From assembly GCA_947685225.1 (NCBI GenBank), contig CANTUV010000008.1:31736001-31800000 (forward strand): a stretch of 64,000 bases of DNA, in the 5' to 3' direction. The translations under genes and the position numbers were made by a program. How positions within the stretch are numbered: the stretch's first letter is position 1; each line of letters opens with the position of its first letter. Shown in pieces: positions 1 to 9,944 of this stretch. Source of the stretch: Garcia nutans (lineage: Eukaryota; Streptophyta; Magnoliopsida; Malpighiales; Euphorbiaceae). Under the pieces are notes generated by a model. The model worked only from the letters and a program-made list of their open reading frames with translations, was not told the DNA's origin and searched no databases.

Positions 1-1106
1 CACACTAGCTCGAGAAGCAGCAGAATCAACTGACATCTGCTCCTGCCTCTCAGGACAGTCTCTCACAAAGTGGTCAGGTGATCCACACCTGAAGCATACC
101 CCTGATCTACTATGCCTCCAACAAACGCCCCCATGTCTTCCACCACACTGGTTACACAAAGGTAAGGTGGATCTCTGAACTCCAGGAGTAGGAGCACTCG
201 CTACTGAAGCTGCAGGTCTAAATCTCTGCCTCTGGAACTGCACTGACCTACCCGCTGGTCTCTGGCTCCTACTACTCCGAGGAACAAAACTTCCTCTACC
301 CCTTTTCGCAGAAGAAGACCCTGCCTCTAACTGAGGCCTTCTAACCCTAACCTCCTCCTCTGAAACAGCTGCAATAACTTGAGCTCGCTCTACACTTCAA
401 GCTGCTGCCACAAGTTGTGAGAAATCCTGATATCTGGATCCAGCCACTAAGCACATGATCGAGGGTCTCAATCCCTCCTCAAATCACCGACATCTATCAA
501 TCTCATCAGCAATGATACCCCCAGCATACTGACTCAGTCGAATAAACTCAACTTCATATTCAGTTACGGTCCGATGATCTTACTTCAAATCTAGAAACTC
601 TCTTTTCTTCCCATCTTTATACTCCCTAGGAGTATACTTCAACTCAAATTCCCTCAGAAAATCAGTGTAAGACAGTGTTGGAGGATCATCCATAGAATGG
701 GGCACTGTCTTCCCACAATGCTCACATACAGGTGGAATAGATCTCTGAATCACTGGAGTCGGGGCACTAGCTACAGAAACTGTTGGTCTCGGCCTCTGCC
801 TCTGATACTGAACTGATCTGCCCGACTGTCTCTGGCTTCTACTGGTTCTCGGAACAAATCCTCCTCGACCCCTCTTCATAGATGAAGACCCTACCTCAAA
901 CTGGGATCTCCTTACCCTGGTCTCTTCCTCAGTAGCAGCTGTTGCAATGCCCTGTGCTCTCTCAACACTACTAGCTGCTGCAACAAGGTGAGAAAAATCC
1001 TAGTACCGGGAACCAGCCACAATGCACATGATAGAGGGCCTCAATCCCTCCTCAAATCTTCTGCATCAGTCTATTTCATCAGAGATAATTCCCCCGGCAT
1101 ATCGAC
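1..1106 (-). pseudogene. chromovirus A gag, C-terminal part, internally duplicated
   Basis: The minus strand encodes the capsid end and nucleocapsid of gag. Reading down from 1106, a gag segment runs through the basic Arg/Gln-rich region (about 880-740) and stops inside the first Cys pair (CEHC, near 720). It then jumps back to gag sequence about 150 codons upstream (VPHSMDDPP, near 700) and runs forward again to a complete knuckle, CFRCGSPDHFVRDC, near 100-60. A stretch of gag is therefore present twice, in diverged versions. At least five in-frame stops interrupt it (for example near 1050, 1000, 580, 505 and 405). It is the same gene as 53655-54895 in element B. Confidence 0.85.
1102..1106. 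repeat. target site duplication of T0, left copy (TCGAC)
   Basis: The five bases before the T0 5' LTR read TCGAC. The five after its 3' LTR (12919-12923) read TTGAC. The matching uninterrupted gag of element B (near 54312) reads CGACTC, so the two copies bracket the insertion and differ by one transition. Confidence 0.8.
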
Positions 1107-1307
1107 TGTGAACACTCGAATTTTGAGGCTCGGAAAGCCAATTTCCACAAACCGGGCCGGACCGGACGTCCCCGGTAAAATTCACCGAAAGTATATCGAT
1201 ATGGTACTTGAAATGTCCGAGACGACGTGAGGATCACGGATATGGTCCCGGAATAATTTTTGGAGGTCTCTAGCTCCCGAAAAATCAGTTTGAGTGAAAA
1301 CCGGAAA

Positions 1308-1512
1308 AAAACCGGCGGCCCAGCCGCCGTGATCCCGGCGGCTCAGCCGCCATGACCCCGGCGTCCCGGCCGCCGTGACCCCGGCGTCCCGGCCGCCGTG
1401 ACCCCGGCGGCCGAGCCGCCAAAACTTTCCGTCTTTTCGGCGTCACATCCACGGCGGCTTAGCCGCCGAAACCGGCGGCTCGGCCGCCGCGACCGGCGGC
1501 CCGGCCGCCGTC
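1308..1512 (+). repeat. GC-rich palindromic array in T0 U3
   Basis: Short units of the form CGGCGG-NNNN-CCGCCG are repeated with spacers such as TGACCCCGGCGTCC. Many are near-perfect palindromes (for example GGCGGCTCAGCCGCC). The 3' LTR copy (about 11570-11680) has fewer units. It lies just upstream of the TATA box, so it belongs to U3 rather than the transcript leader. The minus-strand Arg-rich ORF here (1343-1609) is a by-product of the repeat. Confidence 0.8.
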
Positions 1513-1527
1513 CAGCCCGATTTTGCC

Positions 1528-1534
1528 TATAAAT
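1528..1534 (+). promoter_or_regulatory. TATA box of T0 5' LTR
   Basis: TATAAAT lies 421 bp into the LTR and is identical in the 3' LTR at 11695-11701. A start about 30 bp downstream would put the hairpin array in R/U5, that is in the RNA leader. Confidence 0.65.
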
Positions 1535-1817
1535 TGCCTTCAAATGTTCAGAAAATGGGGGTTTTGGATTTTTTTCCGGGTGGGCCTCATGCTGTCGAAT
1601 TCTTTTCACGCTTAAAAACGATTAAGAACTTTTATTTGCATAAATCTAACCGTGTGCTGCAGGAAACAATCTGTAATCAAGAATCATAATCCCCGGTTCA
1701 AGAAAACGAGATCTGGAACTTCGAAGCGGGAAAATCCTAAGCAAGGTAATATTCCAATCCATCATTTGTCAATTTAAGCATATCATAAGCATTCTATCTT
1801 CTTCTCAATTTCTTCTC

Positions 1818-2409
1818 GGTCAAAGAACTAATCCTTTTAGGTCTAAGGCCTAATGGACTAATCAATCAGCCTCTTTGGCACAAAGACTTAAATTACATCT
1901 TTTTGGTACAAAGTACCTACATTTCACAATTAAAATCAATCTGTTGGCACGGAGCCTAAATTACACCACTTTGGTACGAAGTACCTAAAATTTCACAATT
2001 TAGCACTAAGTGCTGAAATTCACATTTTTGGCATGGAGCCCAACCACACTTGGCCAAAGGCCCAAAATTTGCACTCTTTTGGTACAAAGTACCTAAAATC
2101 GGAGAATTTAGCACTAAGTGCTAAATCTCACATCTTTGGCATGAAGCCCGACAATACTTGGCCAAAGGCCTAAATTGCACTTTTTTGGTACAAAGTACCT
2201 AAAATTGCACCATTTAGCACTAAGTGCTAAATTTCACAACTCTGGCATGAAGCCCGACTCAATTAAAATCAACCTTTGGCACAGAGCCTAAATTCCACTC
2301 TTTTGGTACAAAGTACCTAAATCTCACATCTTTGGCATGAAGCCCGACAATGCACGAAGCATACACACACACATGCATGAAGCATAATTTTCATCGCCTT
2401 TAAATAGGC
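1818..2409 (+). repeat. array of small NAA-loop hairpins in T0 R/U5
   Basis: At least fifteen short palindromes follow one another, most with three-base loops ending in AA: GGTAC-AAA-GTACC (several copies, one with loop GAA), TTAGCAC-TAA-GTGCTAA (three), TTGGCC-AAA-GGCCTAA, GGC-ACGGA-GCC, GGC-ATGAA-GCC, ATGC-ATGAA-GCAT. The arms differ between units yet stay complementary. The array is repeated in the 3' LTR at 11984-12576. Confidence 0.85.
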
Positions 2410-2754
2410 TTTTTCGAACTACATGGGCTTTGATCTCCTATTCAAACGGGAGTATGTAGGCATATTTGGGATTCACCCCAAATAGCAAGTCCACAATTTA
2501 CTAACAATCTGTCTCTTCTTTTCTTCATTCCTTTTAAATTTGTTCTTTTTGCAAGTTAATCAAAAGCATGACATAGTCCCCGAATCCTCCTTGGGTTCGC
2601 AGACTAGAAGCCTTTACATTGGATGCATTAATTGGAGTCAAACAAGGGTTTTCTTAGTTTTTCCCTTTGAACAAAATAAACTGAGTGGCGACTCCCGACA
2701 ACGAGTGAACTTTCGCCCGGATCCTTTTCGGGCGGAAAACCGAGATTCACAATC

Positions 2755-2772
2755 TGGCGACTCCACTGGGGA
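2755..2772 (+). other. T0 primer binding site
   Basis: TGGCGACTCCACTGGGGA starts three bases after the LTR end. It begins with the TGG expected opposite a tRNA CCA end. The same sequence type is used by T1, T2 and T4. I believe this PBS is assigned to a tRNA-Arg in Ogre-like elements, but I cannot verify the tRNA here. Confidence 0.85.
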
Positions 2773-2899
2773 CTATAAAAACCATTTATGGGATCCTAGT
2801 GGACTACTATTGATTATTTGATTAACTTGCCACGGGAGACCATAAAAATAATTTATGGGATCCTAGTAGGCTACTATTGCTTATTTGACTAATTTGCCC
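2768..2899 (+). repeat. 66-bp tandem duplication in T0 leader
   Basis: Two imperfect copies (2768-2833 and 2834-2899) share ATAAAAA, TTTATGGGATCCTAGT, CTACTATTG and TTATTTGA. The first copy overlaps the end of the PBS, GGGGAC. The rest of the leader, 2900-3566, has no recognisable gene. Confidence 0.8.
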
Positions 2900-3674
2900 T
2901 TCTTTAGGGTGTTTTTACTCATTTTGCAGGGTACCTTAGCAATATATATCCTTCCTTTAAGGATATTGGACTGAAGATTGAAGAAGGGAATCTTTTTCCT
3001 TGGATGGATCTCTTGTTTGGCTAAATGTGCATTTGTTTTGTCATTCAGAGAATCTTTTTCTCTTGCATATATGGGGGAATCATTTTCCTCCATTGCATAA
3101 AAAATTGTTTTCAAATGAATTTCTTCTCTTTCTGTTCAAAGTTCTGAGTCTGGATAGCAAGTAGCGCTGACCGGCAGGTCTCCTTGATTATGCCGGCGGA
3201 CAGCCAAAGCGTCCTCCCTGTTGTCGCAAACCATTCCAATCCTTTTGGAGTGGCCCATGAGTAATCGTGCTGTTGGACCCACGCGAAACTCCTTGTTTCA
3301 CATGTGGTTAGGTATATCTTACTCAAGACTCAAGGGTCCCTATTATAAGCCGATTCTCTATTTTTCATGTGCCAATAGAACCTTCCCTTAGGTTGTATGT
3401 ACCCCATGATAGTGCCACATTCCATTAAAATGAATTGTGATGTGATAAGGTGCATTCATGCAACATAACAACACGGGTTTGGGGAAAATCTTTTGATATG
3501 TGCAAGTGGACCAAGAGTTTTCCTACCCTACACACTACCCTGATCCTTTACCCTTGACCTTTTCAGGTATCCACCATCCGTGTGCCGTCACCTACACCAG
3601 ACACACCAACTCCAACTGGGCAATCACCCACAAGCTCTACCACTCCAACTTCACCAACCACTCCAATTCCTGAA

Positions 3675-6600
3675 ATGGCTACAATTGAACAGATCAAGGC
3701 CTTGTTAGATGGACAGGCTAAAGAAATTGAAGCTAGGATGCAAGAAAAAATTGATGAAGCTTTAGCCGCCCAGAGGGTAGCCATCTTGGCTGAATTAGGA
3801 GGAGCACCAAAGACAGTCCCTACTCCTGGAAATTTAGGGAAAGAACCTATTGTGGGACAAACTAGTACCCCCATGACTGCTCAGAATACCCCTGTCATCA
3901 ATTTGGAGGATCCACCCTCTAAGAATGTCACTGAAGCTGATGGACTGAAAAGAAAACTTGAATTGCTAGAAAGGTCAATCACTGCAATGAAAACTCATAA
4001 AGAGGTGGTAGACATGGATTCTTTATCCTTGTTTCCCCAAGCTAGATTGCCTCCAAAATTCAAGATGCCGGGGATGGACAGATTTGATGGGACTACTTGC
4101 CCTAAAACTCACCTCAAGATGTATGTTGGGGCATTAAGCCCTTGGGGTTTAAATGATGAGCTTTTTGCTCAATTATTCCAACAATCTTTGACTGGTGCTG
4201 CCCTCAAGTGGTTTGTAAGCCTGGACCATGCCAAGATTAAGACCTGGGAAGACATCTGCAATGCATTTAACTCTCAATACCACTACAATATTGAGGTGGA
4301 TGTCACCAGAAGGGAACTTGAGACTACCAAGCAGAACAACAATGAACCCTTCTCCTCGTTCCTTACGAGATGGAGGGCAAAGGCTGCCCAAATGATCAAT
4401 CGCCCTTCAGAACAAGATCAGATTGATATCATAATCAGAAATTTAAGGCCTACATATCAAGCCCAACTGCAAACCCAATACCTACCTACTTTCAAATCGC
4501 TCATTGCGACTGCAACCAAGGTAGAAGATCTGATACAATTGGGTAAGATAGTAGATGAAGAAGCTATCTCGAAGTATAAAAAACAAGGCCAAGCTGCTAA
4601 TGAAGTGGCCAATATTGCCCCTGCGAATCCTTTACGTGTGGGCAATCTTGGGCAAAGAAATCAGCCAAGAAGGCAATATACTGACCTTGGAATGCCCCTT
4701 CTTCTGGTGTTTAAAAAGGCTGTGGAAGGAAAATACTTGAAGCCTTTGGACCCAAGACCTCCTCCAAACCCATTACCTTCCAGTTATAAAGTCAATGAAT
4801 ACTGTGAATACCATCAAGGGAATGGGCATAAAACAGATGCTTGCTGGACACTCAAAAACCGCATCCAGGAGCTGGTTGATAGTGGTGACATTATTCCCCT
4901 CAGGAGGCAACCAAATATCAACACTAACCCTTTGCCCAATCATTCCATCCACGCCATTACTGTGGAAGAAGAGTTGTTTGATCCTTTCAAACTTCTCTTG
5001 GAAATGAATGAAGTGTGTGTGTTAGATTTGAACGACCTTGCTGAAGAGGTCAGTGCTCTGACAAGAGGTGGAAGACAATATCAGCCACTTGACTTGGGAA
5101 AAACCCCTACAACCTCAAATCACCCCCATAAGAAAACACCAGAGCCAAAAGAAGACCCTGTCCTCACTCAGCTTAAACAAACTCAAGCTAAGGTGTCAAT
5201 TTGGGAACTCCTTGCTTCCTCATTCCCACACCGCCAAGCTCTCAGCGAAGCTTTGAGTCAACTTGATACACCAGTGGATACAAGTCCAGAAACTTTGGTG
5301 GCCACTTTGACCCAATCAACCAAGGCATTAAGCATCCGATTTTCTGATACAGACCTACCAGAAGGTGGCAGTAAACACAATGATGCTCTATACATCACCA
5401 TACAGACTGGGGGAAAGACTGTGCCCATGGTTCTCATTGATAATGGGTCAGCCTTAAATGTGTGTCCCTTGAAAGTAGCAAGCTGTTTGGGGTTGGAGAC
5501 TACATATCTTACACCTTCTGATCAGATTGTGAGAGCATATGATAACACTCGAAGAGAAATTTTGGGTGTTGCCACTCTAGAAATTGCTATTGGGCCGGTG
5601 AAAATGGGAGTACCATTCCAGGTCATTGATGTACCCGCGAGCTTTAATCTCCTCCTTGGAAGGCCGTGGATTCATCAAATTAATGTTGTACCTTCTTCAC
5701 TACACCAAAAACTTAAATTCCCTTTTGAAGGAAAAATCATCACTATCAAAGGGGACACCTGCGAAATCAACAGGAAAACCATGGATCAGTCTCTCCTTGA
5801 GGTTGTTCCTGGTGAAACCGCCATGACCTTGACTGAGTTTCATTACGACACAGTTCAATGCATAGAAGGTGAAAAACCCAAGGGGCCATTTGTCTCATAT
5901 GATTTTGGGGAGGTCCAAATCAACTGCCTAGTGGGAATGATGCTGAGGGTAGGTCTTTTGCCCGGGATGGAAATGATGAAGTCTGGGAGGAAAACATCCA
6001 TAGTCCGGCCATGGGAAGAGCCTGAGAATAAGGGAACTTTTGGCTTGGGGTACAAACCTACAGACGAGGAAATAGAAGAGCTTGAGCGTGGAAGGAAGAA
6101 AAAGGGAAATTGGGGGGCAAGAAGCCTCAAAATGCGCCCTTACTTTAGAACTCTGAATGGTCATTTCTGCAAACCTGGAAAGGCGGTTCATTACTGCGGT
6201 TTTCAGGAACCATTCTATTCTCCTATGACCGGGAAGAAGCTACCGGGTTTTGAAATGTTTGCTGATGTTGTGGCCATGAAAGAAGAAGAGCCAGAACCTG
6301 AAACTGACTCCCAGATGGAAGGTTTCATGCGGCCTGGTCTCTTTGATGAGGTTGCTATGATAACCAATTTTGAAGACAATAGGGATCTCACAAAGCTGAT
6401 CAAGACCACAGATGGACCGCTGAGAAATTGGTACGCCGAGGAGGGACAAGCTGCTGAGGTCAAACCTAGTCCTGTGTCACACCCTGAACTTGAGTCTTGT
6501 ACCGAGTCTTGTTCTGAGTCAAACACCAAGTCAAAGTCTAATTCTGAGTCTTCTGTAATTTTAGATTTAGAAAGCCCTAATGTCAAGTCCAATGTAATCT

Positions 6601-9600
6601 TGGAGAATGACTCCGCAATTATCAATGAAACTGTTCCGATTCTTGGTTACCCTGTGTCTTTTGCTTTCCAAGTATTATCTAGCAAAAATGAAATGAATGA
6701 AATAAAAGAAATAAATGAAAAGATAATAATTGGCAAAGAAAATGAACATACATACATTGCATATGATTGTGTGAATAAAGAACAGGTTGTCGATTGCATC
6801 AGGAAGTATGTCGACTGCTTCATGTGGAAGGCAAGTGATGTCACGGGAATAGACCCAGCCATAGCAGTGCATAAGATTCCGCTATACCCAGAGGCAAAGC
6901 CGGTCAAGCAGAAGTTGAGGAGAATGAAGCCAGAATGGTCTTTGAAAATTAAAGAGGAGGTTGCCAAGCAACTGGACAATAAGTTCATAGAACCAATTGC
7001 CTACCCTTCCTGGTTAGCGAACATCGTACCGGTCCCGAAGAAAGACGAAAAGGTTAGGATGTGTGTTGACTATAGAGATCTGAATAAGGCTTGTCCCAAG
7101 GACGATTTTCCACTACCACACATCGATTTGCTGATAGACAGGATGGCTGGGCATGTGATGGTTTCCATGACTGACCTCGCGGTTGGGTACAATCAGATCC
7201 TGGTGCACCCACCAGACAAAGAAAAGACAGCTTTCATCACAGAATGGGGCACTTTCTGCTACAGGGTTATGCCTTTTGGATTAATAAATGCAGGGGCTAC
7301 CTATCAAAGGATGGCGACAACAGTCTTTCATGACATGATTCACAAAGAAGTAGAGGTGTATGTCGATGATATGATTGTTAAGTCGAAATCTCCAGAAGAA
7401 CACGTTGAAGCACTTGAGAAGTTCTTCCTTAGACTTCGCAAGTACAATTTAAAGCTTAATCCTGCAAAGTGCCTCTTTGGTGCAACATCAGGTTTATTTT
7501 TGGGGTATTTGGTCAGCAAAAAAGGAATAGAAGTTGATCCAGCAAAGTCAAAGGCTATTCTGGAAATGCCTCCGCCAAGAACAGAAAAAGAGATTCGAGG
7601 CCCGCTAGGTAGATTACAGTATATCAATCGATTCATATCACAGTTGGCTGAGACTTGTGGTCCAATCTTTAAGCTACTGAGAAAAGGTGCTTCACAAGAA
7701 TGGAATGAAGACTGTCAGAAGGCCTTCGACAAGATCAAAGAATACTTGTTAAGTCCGCCAATTCTGCAACCTCCCAGAATGGGAAAACCTCTGCTCTTGT
7801 ATTTGTCTGTAACAGATGAAGCCATGGGGGCAATGCTAGCTCAAGAGGCTGAAGATACAAAGGTGGAAAATGCAATTTACTTCCTCAGCAAAAGGATGCT
7901 GGATTATGAGTTAAAGTATAACAAGATTGAGAAGTTGTGTTTAGCCTTGTATTGGGCTTGTACGAAATTACAACACTACTTGTCTTCTTACACTACTTAT
8001 GTCATCGCAGAACAGAGTCCCTTGAAATTCCTTATGGAGAGGCCTGTTTTGGACAGCAAAATGGCTAAGTGGGTGTCAACATTGGCAGCCTTTGACTTGA
8101 AATTTGTTCAAAGGAAAGCTGTGAAAGGCGGGGCAATAGCTGACCAATTAGCAGAATTACCTATAAAAGACGAGATGCGAGAAATGGGTTTCCCTGACGA
8201 AGACCTCTTGAATGTGGAAGGAAGTGTTTGGGAGATGTACTTTGATGGAGCATCCAATTATCATGGAAACGGAATTGGTATTGTGTTCAAAACTCCTTGT
8301 GGAGAATACATTCCATTCGCAGTTAAACTTGACTTTAGCTGCACAAACAATGAAGCAGAATATGAAGCTTGCATTAATGGGCTGGAAGCCGCCCTGAAAT
8401 TGGGGATTAGGGACCTAAAGGTCTATGGTGATTCTATTTTAATAGTATCACAAGCTTTAAGGAAATGGAAGATAAGAGAAGAGCGTTTGGTTCCTTACCT
8501 ACAACGCCTTGATCATCTGGCACAACAATTCGATGATCTGTCCTTCGAATATCTCCCAAGAGCAAAGAATCAGTTTGCTGATGCCTTGGCTACTTTAGCT
8601 TCCATGATCAATATCAGGGAGGGGAAAGTCATTCGTCCATTGAAAGTTCAGCTTCAAAAGCAACCCGCCCATGTAATGCACTTGGCCGATGGTAAACCAT
8701 GGTTTTGGGATATCAAGACCTATCTCAAGGATGGAAGTTATCCGGAGGGATCATCAAAGGTTGATCAGAGGGCAATAAGGCAGCTTGCCACAGGTTACAT
8801 TCTTAATGGAGATATCCTCTACAAGAGGAGTTGGAATGGAATGCACCTAAGGTGTGTGAATGAGGCAGAGGCTAAGCAGATAATGGAAATGGTACATGGT
8901 GGCGAATCAGGACCACACATGTATGGGATCGCCTTGGCTCGAAAAATTGCCAATCTAGGATATTACTGGTCCACCATGAATACAGACTGCGTGGCATTTG
9001 TGCAAGGATGTCATCAATGCCAAATATTTGCTAAGCTACAGAAGCAACCTCCTGTTGCCCTGAATCCAATCACTTCTCCATGGCCCTTCGCTACTTGGGG
9101 AATTGATATAATTGGTAAAATACATCCAAAAGCCTCGAATGGACATCAGTTTATCTCGGTAGCAGTGGATGACTTCACAAAGTGGGTTGAAGCAGCTCCC
9201 TATGCAGAATTAGACGCCAAAAAGGCAGCACAGTTTGTCCGAACCAACATCCTTTGTCGGTGCGGAACACCATTCGAAATTATCACAGATAATGGAACTC
9301 ATTTCCAAGCAGAATTTGCTAAACTCTTGCAGGATAAGAAAATCCAGCATCATAAGTCCTCTCCTTATAGACCTCAAACAAATGGAGCTGTAGAAGCAGC
9401 GAACAAGTCTATAAAGGTGATCATACAAAAGATGATCAAGGAACATAGGCGTTGGCATGAGAAGTTGCCATTGGCCTTGTGGGGATATAGAACATCAGTT
9501 AGAACTCCTACTGGGGCAACCCCGTATTCCCTGGTGTACGGAATGGAAGCTGTACTCCCCATTGAACTGGAAGTTCAATCGGCGAGGATAATTCAAGAAA

Positions 9601-9944
9601 GTCAGATAAATGAAGCTGAATGGATCAGCAATTATCATCATCAGTTGTTGAGTTTGGATGAAAAAAGACTTCAAGCTCTACATCAGATTCAAGGGTATCA
9701 AAGGCGAATGGCCAGACATTTCAACAAAAAGGTCAAAGATCGAAAGTTGGAAGAAGGTTGTTTGGTTTTGAAGGAGATCAGAACACCTGTTACAGATCCT
9801 CGTGGGAAGTTTCGTCCTCATTGGGCGGGACCCTACATTTTAAAGAAAATACTTTCCGGCGGAGCCGTCATCTTGTCTGATTTGGATGGTCTGGAGTTCA
9901 CAAACCCATGCAATCTGGATCAACTAAAGAAATATTATGCATGA
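3675..9944 (+). CDS. gag-pol: T0 gag-pol polyprotein (gag-PR-RT-RH-aRH-INT), intact
   Basis: One uninterrupted frame of 2,089 codons from the first ATG (the frame is open from 3558 but has no earlier ATG). Domains by residue: capsid about 135-310; zinc knuckle C-x2-H-x4-H-x4-C near 375-390; aspartic protease with active site LIDNGSA near 588; a glycine-rich G-patch-like stretch about 760-810; reverse transcriptase about 1115-1290 with YVDD at 1229-1232; RNase H about 1370-1490; a second RNase H (aRH) about 1520-1650 with DG, NEAEYE, YGDS and DAL motifs; integrase with HHCC finger about 1739-1782 and a D,D,E triad near 1810, 1871 and 1906. The second RNase H marks the Tat group. Gag and pol are in a single frame with no frameshift or stop between them. 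No key residue is missing, unlike in T1-T4. Confidence 0.95.
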   Translation: MATIEQIKALLDGQAKEIEARMQEKIDEALAAQRVAILAELGGAPKTVPTPGNLGKEPIVGQTSTPMTAQNTPVINLEDPPSKNVTEADGLKRKLELLERSITAMKTHKEVVDMDSLSLFPQARLPPKFKMPGMDRFDGTTCPKTHLKMYVGALSPWGLNDELFAQLFQQSLTGAALKWFVSLDHAKIKTWEDICNAFNSQYHYNIEVDVTRRELETTKQNNNEPFSSFLTRWRAKAAQMINRPSEQDQIDIIIRNLRPTYQAQLQTQYLPTFKSLIATATKVEDLIQLGKIVDEEAISKYKKQGQAANEVANIAPANPLRVGNLGQRNQPRRQYTDLGMPLLLVFKKAVEGKYLKPLDPRPPPNPLPSSYKVNEYCEYHQGNGHKTDACWTLKNRIQELVDSGDIIPLRRQPNINTNPLPNHSIHAITVEEELFDPFKLLLEMNEVCVLDLNDLAEEVSALTRGGRQYQPLDLGKTPTTSNHPHKKTPEPKEDPVLTQLKQTQAKVSIWELLASSFPHRQALSEALSQLDTPVDTSPETLVATLTQSTKALSIRFSDTDLPEGGSKHNDALYITIQTGGKTVPMVLIDNGSALNVCPLKVASCLGLETTYLTPSDQIVRAYDNTRREILGVATLEIAIGPVKMGVPFQVIDVPASFNLLLGRPWIHQINVVPSSLHQKLKFPFEGKIITIKGDTCEINRKTMDQSLLEVVPGETAMTLTEFHYDTVQCIEGEKPKGPFVSYDFGEVQINCLVGMMLRVGLLPGMEMMKSGRKTSIVRPWEEPENKGTFGLGYKPTDEEIEELERGRKKKGNWGARSLKMRPYFRTLNGHFCKPGKAVHYCGFQEPFYSPMTGKKLPGFEMFADVVAMKEEEPEPETDSQMEGFMRPGLFDEVAMITNFEDNRDLTKLIKTTDGPLRNWYAEEGQAAEVKPSPVSHPELESCTESCSESNTKSKSNSESSVILDLESPNVKSNVILENDSAIINETVPILGYPVSFAFQVLSSKNEMNEIKEINEKIIIGKENEHTYIAYDCVNKEQVVDCIRKYVDCFMWKASDVTGIDPAIAVHKIPLYPEAKPVKQKLRRMKPEWSLKIKEEVAKQLDNKFIEPIAYPSWLANIVPVPKKDEKVRMCVDYRDLNKACPKDDFPLPHIDLLIDRMAGHVMVSMTDLAVGYNQILVHPPDKEKTAFITEWGTFCYRVMPFGLINAGATYQRMATTVFHDMIHKEVEVYVDDMIVKSKSPEEHVEALEKFFLRLRKYNLKLNPAKCLFGATSGLFLGYLVSKKGIEVDPAKSKAILEMPPPRTEKEIRGPLGRLQYINRFISQLAETCGPIFKLLRKGASQEWNEDCQKAFDKIKEYLLSPPILQPPRMGKPLLLYLSVTDEAMGAMLAQEAEDTKVENAIYFLSKRMLDYELKYNKIEKLCLALYWACTKLQHYLSSYTTYVIAEQSPLKFLMERPVLDSKMAKWVSTLAAFDLKFVQRKAVKGGAIADQLAELPIKDEMREMGFPDEDLLNVEGSVWEMYFDGASNYHGNGIGIVFKTPCGEYIPFAVKLDFSCTNNEAEYEACINGLEAALKLGIRDLKVYGDSILIVSQALRKWKIREERLVPYLQRLDHLAQQFDDLSFEYLPRAKNQFADALATLASMINIREGKVIRPLKVQLQKQPAHVMHLADGKPWFWDIKTYLKDGSYPEGSSKVDQRAIRQLATGYILNGDILYKRSWNGMHLRCVNEAEAKQIMEMVHGGESGPHMYGIALARKIANLGYYWSTMNTDCVAFVQGCHQCQIFAKLQKQPPVALNPITSPWPFATWGIDIIGKIHPKASNGHQFISVAVDDFTKWVEAAPYAELDAKKAAQFVRTNILCRCGTPFEIITDNGTHFQAEFAKLLQDKKIQHHKSSPYRPQTNGAVEAANKSIKVIIQKMIKEHRRWHEKLPLALWGYRTSVRTPTGATPYSLVYGMEAVLPIELEVQSARIIQESQINEAEWISNYHHQLLSLDEKRLQALHQIQGYQRRMARHFNKKVKDRKLEEGCLVLKEIRTPVTDPRGKFRPHWAGPYILKKILSGGAVILSDLDGLEFTNPCNLDQLKKYYA

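Larger units (their letters stand above)
1107..2751 (+). repeat. T0 5' LTR
   Basis: It begins TGTGAACACTCG and ends GAGATTCACA. It contains a GC-rich palindromic array (1308-1512), a TATA box (1528-1534) and, downstream of the presumed transcription start, a long array of small hairpins (1818-2409). It is about 91 bp longer than the 3' copy because it keeps more GC-rich units. Confidence 0.95.
1746..3566 (+). other. possible leader intron of T0
   Basis: A donor-like AGCAAG/GTAATATT ends at 1745 and an acceptor-like CCTTTTCAG/GTATCC ends at 3566, two bases groups before gag. The gag frame is open only from 3558, just after an in-frame TGA at 3555-3557, so splicing at 3566 would join upstream sequence directly into the open frame. 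Removal would delete the hairpin array, the LTR end and the PBS, giving a subgenomic RNA. This is inference from splice-site look-alikes only. Confidence 0.25.

Noticed and set aside
1343..1609. Arg-rich minus-strand ORF in the T0 LTR
   Set aside because: It is produced by the GC-rich palindromic array; the equivalent frame is not kept in the 3' LTR.
2540..2821. 93-codon ORF at the LTR/PBS junction, repeated at 12707
   Set aside because: It lies in U5 and runs across the PBS; it is present twice only because LTRs are duplicated and has no recognisable domain.
3582..3674. GTG codon at 3582 as gag start
   Set aside because: Non-ATG starts of this kind are a bacterial convention. The first ATG in the open frame is 3675. 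The same applies to TTG starts of the gag frames of T1, T2 and T4.
6215..6988. Minus-strand ORFs of 113 and 136 codons inside T0 gag-pol
   Set aside because: Shadows of the intact sense frame, with no independent motif.
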